Below the pieces are notes generated by a model. The model made no database searches. It saw nothing but the letters and a program-made list of their open reading frames with translations, and had not been told where the DNA came from. A stretch of DNA of 64,000 bases from Gordonia sp. UBA5067. Its GTDB lineage: Bacteria; Actinomycetota; Actinomycetes; Mycobacteriales; Mycobacteriaceae. Shown here one piece after another: positions 31,032-38,597 of this stretch. The stretch lies in the NCBI RefSeq assembly GCF_002414845.1, contig NZ_DIAX01000028.1, positions 36,807 to 100,806 of the forward strand. The letters are read 5' to 3'. Position numbers and translations under genes: made by a program. Positions within the stretch are counted from its first letter, which is position 1, and each line of letters starts with the position of its first letter.

Positions 31032-32390
31032 ATGCCATTCATCGATACCACCGGGCGCAACCCGTCCCTGACGAGCTACGTGCTGCGCGGCGTCGCCTTC
31101 GTGACGGTCCTCGCCGCTCTCTTCGCAGTGCTCGCACTGCGCTACACCGGCACCTTCGACAAGGTCGTCCCGGTGACCGCGACGCTCAAAGACGTCGGCG
31201 ACGGTCTGGTCCGAGCCGCCGACGTGCGCTATAACGGCTACATCGTTGGCGAAGTGACCGGCGTGACCGCATCGGATTCGAGTGTGGGCGGGGAGATGCG
31301 CATCGTGCACATCAATCTCGACCCGAAACAGGCCGACGGTATTCCGGGCAACGTGACGGCACGGACCGTCCCGTCGAACCTCTTCGGCGTCAACTCGGTG
31401 GAGTTGATCCCACCGGCCCAGGGCGTGGCACCGGCAAGGATGGTCGCCGGGACCCAGATCCGGGAAGACAAGACCCTGGCGACACTGGCGCTGCAGGACG
31501 CGCAGAATCAGTTGCGCGACATCATGCGGGCGGTTCCGCCAGAGCAGTTGGCGGCGGTCTTGGGCACCATCGCCGACGCGATGCGTGGCGGCGGCACGAC
31601 GTTCGCCATGTTCTCCGAGTCTTTGCGCGAGTACTTCGAGCATCTCAACGCGATGTTCCCGGCCGGGGCGCCGCCGGGCTTCGACGACTTCAACGCGACG
31701 GTGATGGGTCTGTCCCGTTCGGCGCCCCAACTGTTGGACGCGCTGGGTAAGAGCGTTGTCCCCGCCGCGACGATCGCCGAGAACCAGCACAATCTGACCG
31801 CGCTCCTGGCCGCCGCGCAGGGCGTCACCGAGGAGGCGCAGGCCCTGTTCGCCGCGAACGGCGATGTGGGCAAACATTTGGTGGCCGACATGAGCCAGGT
31901 TGTCGGGGCAGCGGTCCTCGAGCCGCACTCAATGCCGGAGGCCATCGTCGCCCTGAATCGTCTCGCCGCCCGGGCGCAGACCGTGTTCACCGGCGTCAAC
32001 GGTCACGCCCAGCTGAACCTGGGGATCAGCTTCAGCGCCTTCTTGCAGTACACGCGACAGAACTGTCCGGTCTACAACGGCGGGAAGTACGGTCAGCTGC
32101 GCGGACCCGGGTGCGTCGGGCCGGGGACGGGCACCGGCCCGACGAGTTCGGGGCCGCTGATGGTCTACCCGCCCAGCATGCGGCGGATGACCGCCGGATC
32201 GGTCACCACTGGAACCGACGTCGCCACGCTGCGCGCGATGCTAGGGCATGACCCGTCGCCGGCCGAGATCCTGATGCTCGGCCCACTGGTCGACTCGACC
32301 CGGGTGAAGCCGGACCGCAAGCCGGGGCAACGCCGGCCCGCGGGGCAGCACGGCGCCACGCCCCAGAACCGATCGGAAGGAGGACGATGA
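31032..32390 (+). CDS. mceA: Mce family protein A (substrate-binding)
   Basis: First Mce subunit, 452 residues: short cytoplasmic end, one membrane segment at about 18-38, the MlaD/Mce domain at roughly 40-120 (KVVPVTATLKDVGDGLVRAADVRYNGYIVGEV in outline), a helical Mce_C region to about 310 and a Pro/Gly tail. The cysteine-containing RQNCPVYNGGKYGQLRGPGC segment is typical of MceA proteins. The protein is anchored in the membrane with its body outside, where the six Mce proteins form a tube for lipid passage. ATG at 31032 lies after the yrbEB stop; the 3' end overlaps mceB by ATGA. Confidence 0.93.
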   Translation: MPFIDTTGRNPSLTSYVLRGVAFVTVLAALFAVLALRYTGTFDKVVPVTATLKDVGDGLVRAADVRYNGYIVGEVTGVTASDSSVGGEMRIVHINLDPKQADGIPGNVTARTVPSNLFGVNSVELIPPAQGVAPARMVAGTQIREDKTLATLALQDAQNQLRDIMRAVPPEQLAAVLGTIADAMRGGGTTFAMFSESLREYFEHLNAMFPAGAPPGFDDFNATVMGLSRSAPQLLDALGKSVVPAATIAENQHNLTALLAAAQGVTEEAQALFAANGDVGKHLVADMSQVVGAAVLEPHSMPEAIVALNRLAARAQTVFTGVNGHAQLNLGISFSAFLQYTRQNCPVYNGGKYGQLRGPGCVGPGTGTGPTSSGPLMVYPPSMRRMTAGSVTTGTDVATLRAMLGHDPSPAEILMLGPLVDSTRVKPDRKPGQRRPAGQHGATPQNRSEGGR

Positions 32391-33406
32391 GCATCCGCAA
32401 GCCGCTGATCGGGTTCTCCCTGTTCGCAATCGTCGCGCTGCTGTTGACCTACACCATCTGGTCGACGCTGATGCGCACCGGTCCGCGTCACACCCACGAG
32501 TACACGGCGGTCTTCCACGACTCCTCCGGCCTGGCCAGTGGCGACGATGTCCGCATGGCCGGTGTCCGGGTCGGCCGCGTGAGTTCCCTCAAGCTGGAGA
32601 ACGGTAAGGCCAGGGTGGACTTCACCGTCGATTCGTCCCAGTCGATCTACGCGGCGACGAAGGCAGCGATTCGCTACCAGAACCTCATCGGTCAGCGGTA
32701 CATCCAGCTGACTCTCGTCGACGGTCAGCCGCGCACTCCGCTGGGCCCGGGATCGCGCCTGCGGCAGCCGTCGGAAGACTCGTTTGACGTCACCCGACTG
32801 CTGGCCGGTTTCCAGCCGCTGTTCGACACGTTGACTTCGGAGCAGATCAACGGCCTGTCCCAGGGATTGATCGCCGTCTTCCAGGGCGACCAGGTGTCGT
32901 TGACCAACACCGTCGCACAAATCAGCACGCTGGCCAACGACATGGCCAACCGGGACCAGGTGATCGGATCGATCGTCACCCACCTATCCGGCGTTATGCG
33001 GGACCTCGCGAGGCAGGGCACGCAGATGAGTGATCTGGTCAAGGGGACCGGCGACCTCATCGCCAGCCTGAACAGCAACTCGGCCGCCTTCGGCAAGGTC
33101 GTCACGGACGTCGGGCGCACCGCGGCGGGATTCGGCGCCATCCTCGGCCAATCGCAGAGTTCACTGGCGAGGGCGGGAGCCGATGCGGCCCTGGCGACGA
33201 AGAAGCTCATCGGGCTGGGTCCGAAGCTTGATCGCGCCGCTGTTGAGGCGCCGGTCTTCTTCGCACACTTCCCGATGGTGATGGGGCAGGGCGCGCACCT
33301 CAACATCTACGCCTGTGAACTCGATGTCGCGATCGGCGATGTCCTGCTCCCGCCGGGAATCATAAGCAAGATCGGCGGCACGGCGCACTCGGAGGCATGT
33401 CGATGA
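32387..33406 (+). CDS. mceB: Mce family protein B
   Basis: Second Mce subunit, 339 residues, with membrane segment at about 8-28 and Mce domain with YTAVFHDSSGLASGDDVRMAGVRVGRV and RYQNLIGQRYIQL motifs. The helical C-terminal half ends with cysteines (IYACELDVAIGD). Starts by ATGA overlap with mceA, preceded by a strong GAAGGAGGA site. Its substrate cannot be told from the sequence. Confidence 0.93.
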   Translation: MSIRKPLIGFSLFAIVALLLTYTIWSTLMRTGPRHTHEYTAVFHDSSGLASGDDVRMAGVRVGRVSSLKLENGKARVDFTVDSSQSIYAATKAAIRYQNLIGQRYIQLTLVDGQPRTPLGPGSRLRQPSEDSFDVTRLLAGFQPLFDTLTSEQINGLSQGLIAVFQGDQVSLTNTVAQISTLANDMANRDQVIGSIVTHLSGVMRDLARQGTQMSDLVKGTGDLIASLNSNSAAFGKVVTDVGRTAAGFGAILGQSQSSLARAGADAALATKKLIGLGPKLDRAAVEAPVFFAHFPMVMGQGAHLNIYACELDVAIGDVLLPPGIISKIGGTAHSEACR

Positions 33407-34395
33407 GCGTGAAGGCAATGTATCGGGACAAGCCGCAGCTGGTGACCGGTGTGCTCGGGGCGCTGGCGCTCGCCCTGGTTCTCCTGGCTGTTTTCGTCCT
33501 GGCCGGGGCGGATCTGGGCAAGCGGGGTTATGAGGGCGACTTTGCCCAGGCCGGCGGAATCCGTCCGGGCGACAAGGTCCGCGTGGCCGGGATCGACGTC
33601 GGCGAGGTGAGTGGGGCCAGCCTTCAACGCGACCATGTCAAGGTGTCGATGAAGGTGAACCGTGACGTCGACGTGCGGTCCAATGGATCGGCCGAGATTA
33701 AAATGTCGACACTCCTCGGTCAGCGCTATATCGATATCGCCTTGGGCGACGCCCCGGACAAGCTGAAGGACAACCGGTTCGGGCTGCAGAACACGCGGGT
33801 GCCCTACGATTTGCAGAAGACGATCGAGGCGGGTACCCCGATTCTGGTCGGGATCAATCCCGACGACATGTCCGCGAGCCTGACCGAACTCAACCGGCAG
33901 CTGGCCGGCACCCCCCAGTTGGCGCAGCCCGCCATCGACGGACTGGCCCGCATGTCCGAGGTGATCACCAGCCGCAAGGACCAGATCAACCAGTTGATCA
34001 AGGACACCAAGACGGTGACCGCGGTTGTCGACGACAGTCAGGTGCAGTTGGCGATGATCATCGGCCAGGGTCAGCAGTTGGCGACCAAGATTGCCACCCG
34101 GGAAGCATTGGTCACCCGGCTGCTCGACGGTTTGGCCGCGTTGACGCGGAACGCCCAGGCGGTGGGTGTGGAGAACGCCGGACGGCTGGCGCCGGTCATG
34201 GCGAACATCCAGACGATCTCGCAAGGCTTGGAGAAGAACCGCGCCAATCTGCGAAAGCTGCTGGAGATCCTGCCGATCACCGCTCGCGCGACGGTGAACA
34301 TCATGGCCGACGGACCTTACGCGAACGACTACCTGCCGTGGGGCCTCTTCCCCGACAACTGGCTGTGTACGGCCCGAGTGGTGGACGGATGCTGA
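33403..34395 (+). CDS. mceC: Mce family protein C
   Basis: Third Mce subunit, 330 residues, with membrane segment near 13-33 and an Mce domain with GDFAQAGGIRPGDKVRVAGIDVGEV and MSTLLGQRYIDIAL. The long helical region carries LNRQLAGTPQLAQPAIDGLARMSEV. The ATG at 33403 overlaps the mceB stop (ATGA); an in-frame ATG at 33397 is the alternative. The mceD start lies seven bases inside its 3' end. Confidence 0.93.
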   Translation: MSVKAMYRDKPQLVTGVLGALALALVLLAVFVLAGADLGKRGYEGDFAQAGGIRPGDKVRVAGIDVGEVSGASLQRDHVKVSMKVNRDVDVRSNGSAEIKMSTLLGQRYIDIALGDAPDKLKDNRFGLQNTRVPYDLQKTIEAGTPILVGINPDDMSASLTELNRQLAGTPQLAQPAIDGLARMSEVITSRKDQINQLIKDTKTVTAVVDDSQVQLAMIIGQGQQLATKIATREALVTRLLDGLAALTRNAQAVGVENAGRLAPVMANIQTISQGLEKNRANLRKLLEILPITARATVNIMADGPYANDYLPWGLFPDNWLCTARVVDGC

Positions 34396-35519
34396 CAACG
34401 ATGACGAAGCAGGGCGCGTCGCGGGTGACGCGCACAGCGGCCGGCGCGGCCCTGGTGGTCGCCGCGGCGGTGGGCACGTCGTCGTGCTCGCTGGTACCGA
34501 GTGGGGTGAATTCCGCACTGGGGCGTGCCATTGAGGTCACCGCCTACTTCGACAGTGTGGCGGGGCTGTACAACGGCAACGACATCGCGGTTCTGGGCAT
34601 GCCGGTCGGCCGGATCACCCAGATACAGCCCGAGGGCCAGCGGGTGAAGGTCCGGTTCACCGTCGACAAGTCGGTGCCGATCCCGAAGGATGTGACCGCG
34701 GCGATTGTGAACACGTCGATCGTCACAACCCGGCACATCGAATTGTCGCCGGTGTACACGGACGGTGACCAGTTGAGCAACGGGGACACCGTCGCGCATA
34801 CGAAGGCGCCGGTGGAGATCGCCGATCTGTTCGACTCGGTCGACAAGCTCATGAGGTCGTTCGCCGGCGACGGCGGCGGCAAGGGTCCGCTGGCCGACTT
34901 CCTGGGCCTGGCCAACGGCATCACCGATGAGAACGGCCAGCGCTTCGCCGAAGCGGTGACCCAGATGAGCAAGGCCGGGAAGCTGGCCGCCGACAACGGC
35001 GATACGCTCGTCGAGCTGATCAAGATGATCAACGACCTCACCTCCAAGCTGGTGGCGAACTATCCGAAGATGCGGGTCTTCTCCGCCTCGGTGACCGATG
35101 TTGCCGCCACTCTCGACCGCCAGTCGCCCGGACTGGTCGCCGCGATGGCCGATCTCAACGTGATGCTGCGCAACACGACCGATTTCCTCGCGGGCAACGC
35201 CGGGACCATCGGGGTGTCGACGAGCAAGCTCGCGGCGCTCACGGAGAATCTCGGCGACTACTCGCGACAGCTGGTGGAGACCATCGACCTCGGTCCGCTG
35301 CTGTTTCAGAACCTGTCCAATTCGGTATCCGAGGAGCAGGGTGCGTGGCGGGCCGGGGTGTTCACCGACAAATCGCTCGTCGACAACGAGATGCTTCACC
35401 GGTTCTGCGAGTCGATCAATTTGCAGAAGAACGGATGCCGGACCGGCCAGCTGAAGGACTTCGGTCCGGACATGGGCATTTTCTCGGCGATCCTGCAGAA
35501 GCTCAGTGGGGGAGGATAG
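34389..35519 (+). CDS. mceD: Mce family protein D, possible second lipoprotein of the operon
   Basis: Fourth Mce subunit of 376 residues. It has a hydrophobic N-terminus (about 17-29) followed by GTSSC at 29-33 and then the Mce domain (ALGRAIEVTAYFDSVAGLYNGNDIAVLGMPVGRI in outline). Residues before Cys33 (T-S-S) are not a perfect lipobox, but the length and charge pattern suit a lipoprotein signal. In most mce operons only the fifth gene encodes a lipoprotein, so this is unusual if real. The ATG at 34389 overlaps mceC; ATG 34401 would remove the first four residues only. Confidence 0.9.
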   Translation: MLTTMTKQGASRVTRTAAGAALVVAAAVGTSSCSLVPSGVNSALGRAIEVTAYFDSVAGLYNGNDIAVLGMPVGRITQIQPEGQRVKVRFTVDKSVPIPKDVTAAIVNTSIVTTRHIELSPVYTDGDQLSNGDTVAHTKAPVEIADLFDSVDKLMRSFAGDGGGKGPLADFLGLANGITDENGQRFAEAVTQMSKAGKLAADNGDTLVELIKMINDLTSKLVANYPKMRVFSASVTDVAATLDRQSPGLVAAMADLNVMLRNTTDFLAGNAGTIGVSTSKLAALTENLGDYSRQLVETIDLGPLLFQNLSNSVSEEQGAWRAGVFTDKSLVDNEMLHRFCESINLQKNGCRTGQLKDFGPDMGIFSAILQKLSGGG

Positions 35520-36635
35520 ATGACAGTCCGTACGCGCACGCGCGCCGCGGTGATCGTCGGGGTCGCGGCAACACTCGCCTTGTCCGGGTGCAGCCGGCTG
35601 CCGGGCCTCACCGTCGAGCAGATCCCGCTGCCTGCCCCGGGTGGCATCGGTGAGTCCATCACGGTGCGCACTTCGTTCGACAATGCGCTGAACCTGCCTG
35701 CCCGGGCAAAGGTGAAGCTGTTCGGCACCGACGTCGGCATGGTGGAGAAGATCGAGGCGAAGGACTACCGGGCCGTCGTCACCATGGCGGTCGGCAAGAA
35801 CACCAGACTGCCGGTTGGCACAGGCGCCGAGCTGCGGCAGGCGACCCCGTTGGGCGACGTCTTTGTCGCACTGCAGCCGCCGAGCGGCACCGCCGCGGGG
35901 AACTACATCGGTGATGGCGGCATGCTCGACGGTCCGACCAGTGCGGCCGCGACAGTCGAGGACCTACTGGTCACCGCCGCGGCCACGGTCGACGGCGGGA
36001 CGCTCGGCTCGCTTCAGACGGTCATCACCGAGTTGTCGGCCGCCGTCGGAACCACCCCGGCCGACCACAACGACCTCATCGGCGTGATCCGCGGCTTCAC
36101 CACGGCGATCACCAGGCTCAATTCCACGGCCGCCGAGGTGGACAAGTCGATGAGGGTGACCCGAGACCTCACCGCGCAGATCGACAACGGCCGGCCACAA
36201 CTACAGGCGGCCATCGCGAAGCTGCCGGTGGCGGTCAACGCCATCAACGGCCAGATGTCGATGATCCTCGCGACCATGGAGAAGACGAACAAAGTCACCT
36301 CGGCGACAACGGACTTCCTCAACACCAACCAGCAGAACACCATCGATCTGCTCGATTCGCTGTCTGTTGCACTCGCCGGCCTGCAGGAGGCGTCCGACAG
36401 CCTCGGGCCGCTAGTCGACAACCTGCACCTGTTGCTGCCGAAGTGGGCGAAGACGACGAAGACGTCGGCGGCGTCGGTTTCGACGCGGGTCTACTACCTG
36501 ACCCCGGGTACCGGCTTCGACTCCGCGTCGCGCTTCCCCGAACTCAGAGACCTCGACGCGGGCACCAAATCGTTGCAGCAGACGCTGACGCGGATCCTCG
36601 CGCAGCTGACCGGGACGAAAGGGTGCTGCGGATGA
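35520..36635 (+). CDS. mceE: Mce family lipoprotein E (LprK-like)
   Basis: Fifth Mce subunit, 371 residues, with a classic lipobox LSGC (Cys24) after a short Arg-rich N-terminus, as in the LprK group. The Mce domain follows (SITVRTSFDNALNLPARAKVKLFGTDVGMVEKI). The ATG begins directly after the mceD stop, and GGAGGA lies just before it. The end overlaps mceF by ATGA. As a lipoprotein it depends on LspA, whose gene lies earlier in this window. Confidence 0.93.
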   Translation: MTVRTRTRAAVIVGVAATLALSGCSRLPGLTVEQIPLPAPGGIGESITVRTSFDNALNLPARAKVKLFGTDVGMVEKIEAKDYRAVVTMAVGKNTRLPVGTGAELRQATPLGDVFVALQPPSGTAAGNYIGDGGMLDGPTSAAATVEDLLVTAAATVDGGTLGSLQTVITELSAAVGTTPADHNDLIGVIRGFTTAITRLNSTAAEVDKSMRVTRDLTAQIDNGRPQLQAAIAKLPVAVNAINGQMSMILATMEKTNKVTSATTDFLNTNQQNTIDLLDSLSVALAGLQEASDSLGPLVDNLHLLLPKWAKTTKTSAASVSTRVYYLTPGTGFDSASRFPELRDLDAGTKSLQQTLTRILAQLTGTKGCCG

Positions 36636-37795
36636 TTGGGTGGGTCAAGAAGCATTCGGTGCTCGCGGGCAACGTGGCGCTGGTCCTGGTCATGCTCGTG
36701 GGGTTGTCGTACCTTGCCTTCGGCTCGTTGCGCTGGCGCCCGCTGGCGGACACGTACGGGTTGACGCTTCAGTTCCAGAACTCGGGTGGCATTCAGACCA
36801 CTTCCGACGTCAATCTTCGGGGTGCCCGCATTGGCAGCATCGATTCCATCGCGGTCCGCCCCGACCATGTCGAGGTGAAGGTCCGGATTGACGGCGACGT
36901 CAAGATAAACCGGAACTCGCTCGTGCGCGCGAGTGGTCTGTCGGCGGCGGGCGAGCAGTTCATCGATTTCCGGCCGCCGACCGCGGACGGGCCCTACTTC
37001 CGCAATGGCGACACGATCAGTCAGCCGCAGACCTCATCGGCGGTGCCATTCCCGAAGATGCTCGAGACGACGCTCGACGTCGTCGAACAGATCGATCCGA
37101 AGAAGCTCGCATCGACCATCGAGCAACTCGACATAGCACTGGGTCGCGGTCACGACGGTAACGATCTGCGCGTCCTGTTCGACTCGGCCGGCACCATCTT
37201 CGCCGATCTCTACAAGGTACTGCCCCAGACCCAGAACCTCATCAACAACACTGGTGAGATCCTCAATACGACTAGCGGGATCCAGCCAGACCTGCAGCGA
37301 CTGGTCAGTGGCGGCAGTTCGATCATGAACGCGGCGATGTCCGCAGACAAAGAGCTGCGCACCCTGCTGGGTAGCGGCGCCACCCAGGTGAGCAGCCTGA
37401 CCGGTTCGCTCAACGAGATCCGGGACCCCGTCACCGACGTCCTCAAGCAGTTCCGTGAGGTGGCTCGGCAGGGCGCGTTGCGGGCGCCGGCGATCGCCGT
37501 CCTGCTGCCGTCGATCCGTGATGCGAGTTCTAAGTCGTTGGCGATGTTCCACAATGGTGCGTGGTGGGCGATGGGATCGATCTACCCTCGTCCATCGTGT
37601 ACCTACCCGGTGACTCCATCGCGCCCGACGAAAGTGCAGGAATTGACGATTCCGCTGAACCTGTACTGTGTCACCGAGGATCCCAACCAGCAGATCCGTG
37701 GCGCGGCCAACGCGCCGAGGCCCGCCGGGGACGACACCGCCGGGCCGCCGCCGAATTTCGATCCCAACGCGCGGACGGTCCCGCTCGACCGGTAG
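36632..37795 (+). CDS. mceF: Mce family protein F
   Basis: Sixth Mce subunit, 387 residues, with membrane segment at about 11-30 and Mce domain (TLQFQNSGGIQTTSDVNLRGARIGSIDSI, RASGLSAAGEQFIDFRP). A helical stretch with LPQTQNLINNTGEILNTTSGIQPDL and a Pro-rich tail follow. The ATG at 36632 overlaps the mceE stop (ATGA); a longer frame from 36443 lies inside mceE. A 60-base gap leads to the Mce-associated gene. Confidence 0.92.
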   Translation: MIGWVKKHSVLAGNVALVLVMLVGLSYLAFGSLRWRPLADTYGLTLQFQNSGGIQTTSDVNLRGARIGSIDSIAVRPDHVEVKVRIDGDVKINRNSLVRASGLSAAGEQFIDFRPPTADGPYFRNGDTISQPQTSSAVPFPKMLETTLDVVEQIDPKKLASTIEQLDIALGRGHDGNDLRVLFDSAGTIFADLYKVLPQTQNLINNTGEILNTTSGIQPDLQRLVSGGSSIMNAAMSADKELRTLLGSGATQVSSLTGSLNEIRDPVTDVLKQFREVARQGALRAPAIAVLLPSIRDASSKSLAMFHNGAWWAMGSIYPRPSCTYPVTPSRPTKVQELTIPLNLYCVTEDPNQQIRGAANAPRPAGDDTAGPPPNFDPNARTVPLDR

Positions 37796-37855
37796 GTATG
37801 GCCCGAATCGTCCGCCTCCCGGTGACCGGGACCCACGACACCTGAAGAAGGACGC

Positions 37856-38581
37856 ATGGCGAAGTCTGCCCCACACGATGATGACTCCGATGAGACCGGC
37901 ACCGCCAACGACTTGTCATCGGTGAAGCGCAGGGCGCGGGCGTCGAGTGCGCCGGAGTCTTCTGAGTCGACGGATTCTTCCGAGCCGTCGGTGGGTGACA
38001 CGTCGACGCCCGCAGACGGCGGTGAGTTCTCCTTGACGATCAATGCTGCGATGTTGCGCAAGGCCGGCATTGCAGCCGGCGCGCTGATCGTTGTGGCCCT
38101 GCTGGCAATCGGTGGCTGGCAATGGTACTCGGCGCGCCAGCAGATTCGGGCGTTCGGCGAGGTAAAGTCGGCCGCCAGCACCTTCATCGTCACCAGTATC
38201 GAGTACACCAGCTCAGACAAGGTGGACAAGGCCAAAGAGGCTCAGGGGCCGCTCGTGACCGGCAAGATGCGCGAGGAGCTGAGCCAGGATCGCGCAGCGG
38301 AGACAAAGGCCGTTCGGGACCAGGGGATCAAGGCCACCGCGAAGGTCGACTCGGCTGCGGTGGAGAGCATCAGCGGCAACGAAGCGACGGCGCTGATGAT
38401 CGTGACGGCGACGGGGACGTCGAATCTGTCTCCCACGCCGCAGAAGCGGACCGTGGCACTGCGCCTGAATCTGCGCCGTGAGGGTGGGAAGTGGCTGGTC
38501 GCCGAGTCGAAAGGCGTCGGCGACTTCAGCCCCACGGGTAGCACGCCGGCGCCGGGTGCGCCGGCACCGACCCCGAACTGA
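37856..38581 (+). CDS. Mce-associated membrane protein
   Basis: The 241-residue product has an acidic/serine-rich cytoplasmic N-terminus (to about 60), one membrane segment (about 66-86) and a small extracytoplasmic domain ending in a Pro/Gly tail. This is the shape of Mas/Mce-associated proteins that stabilise Mce complexes. Its place at the end of the operon supports that. Only one such gene is present, while several mce operons have two or more. ATG 37856 is preceded by AAGAAGGA. Confidence 0.85.
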   Translation: MAKSAPHDDDSDETGTANDLSSVKRRARASSAPESSESTDSSEPSVGDTSTPADGGEFSLTINAAMLRKAGIAAGALIVVALLAIGGWQWYSARQQIRAFGEVKSAASTFIVTSIEYTSSDKVDKAKEAQGPLVTGKMREELSQDRAAETKAVRDQGIKATAKVDSAAVESISGNEATALMIVTATGTSNLSPTPQKRTVALRLNLRREGGKWLVAESKGVGDFSPTGSTPAPGAPAPTPN

Positions 38582-38597
38582 TCGCGCGACAGGCGCG

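Noticed and set aside
37799-37846. 15-codon ATG frame between mceF and the Mce-associated gene
   Set aside because: Chance-length frame without a ribosome site.
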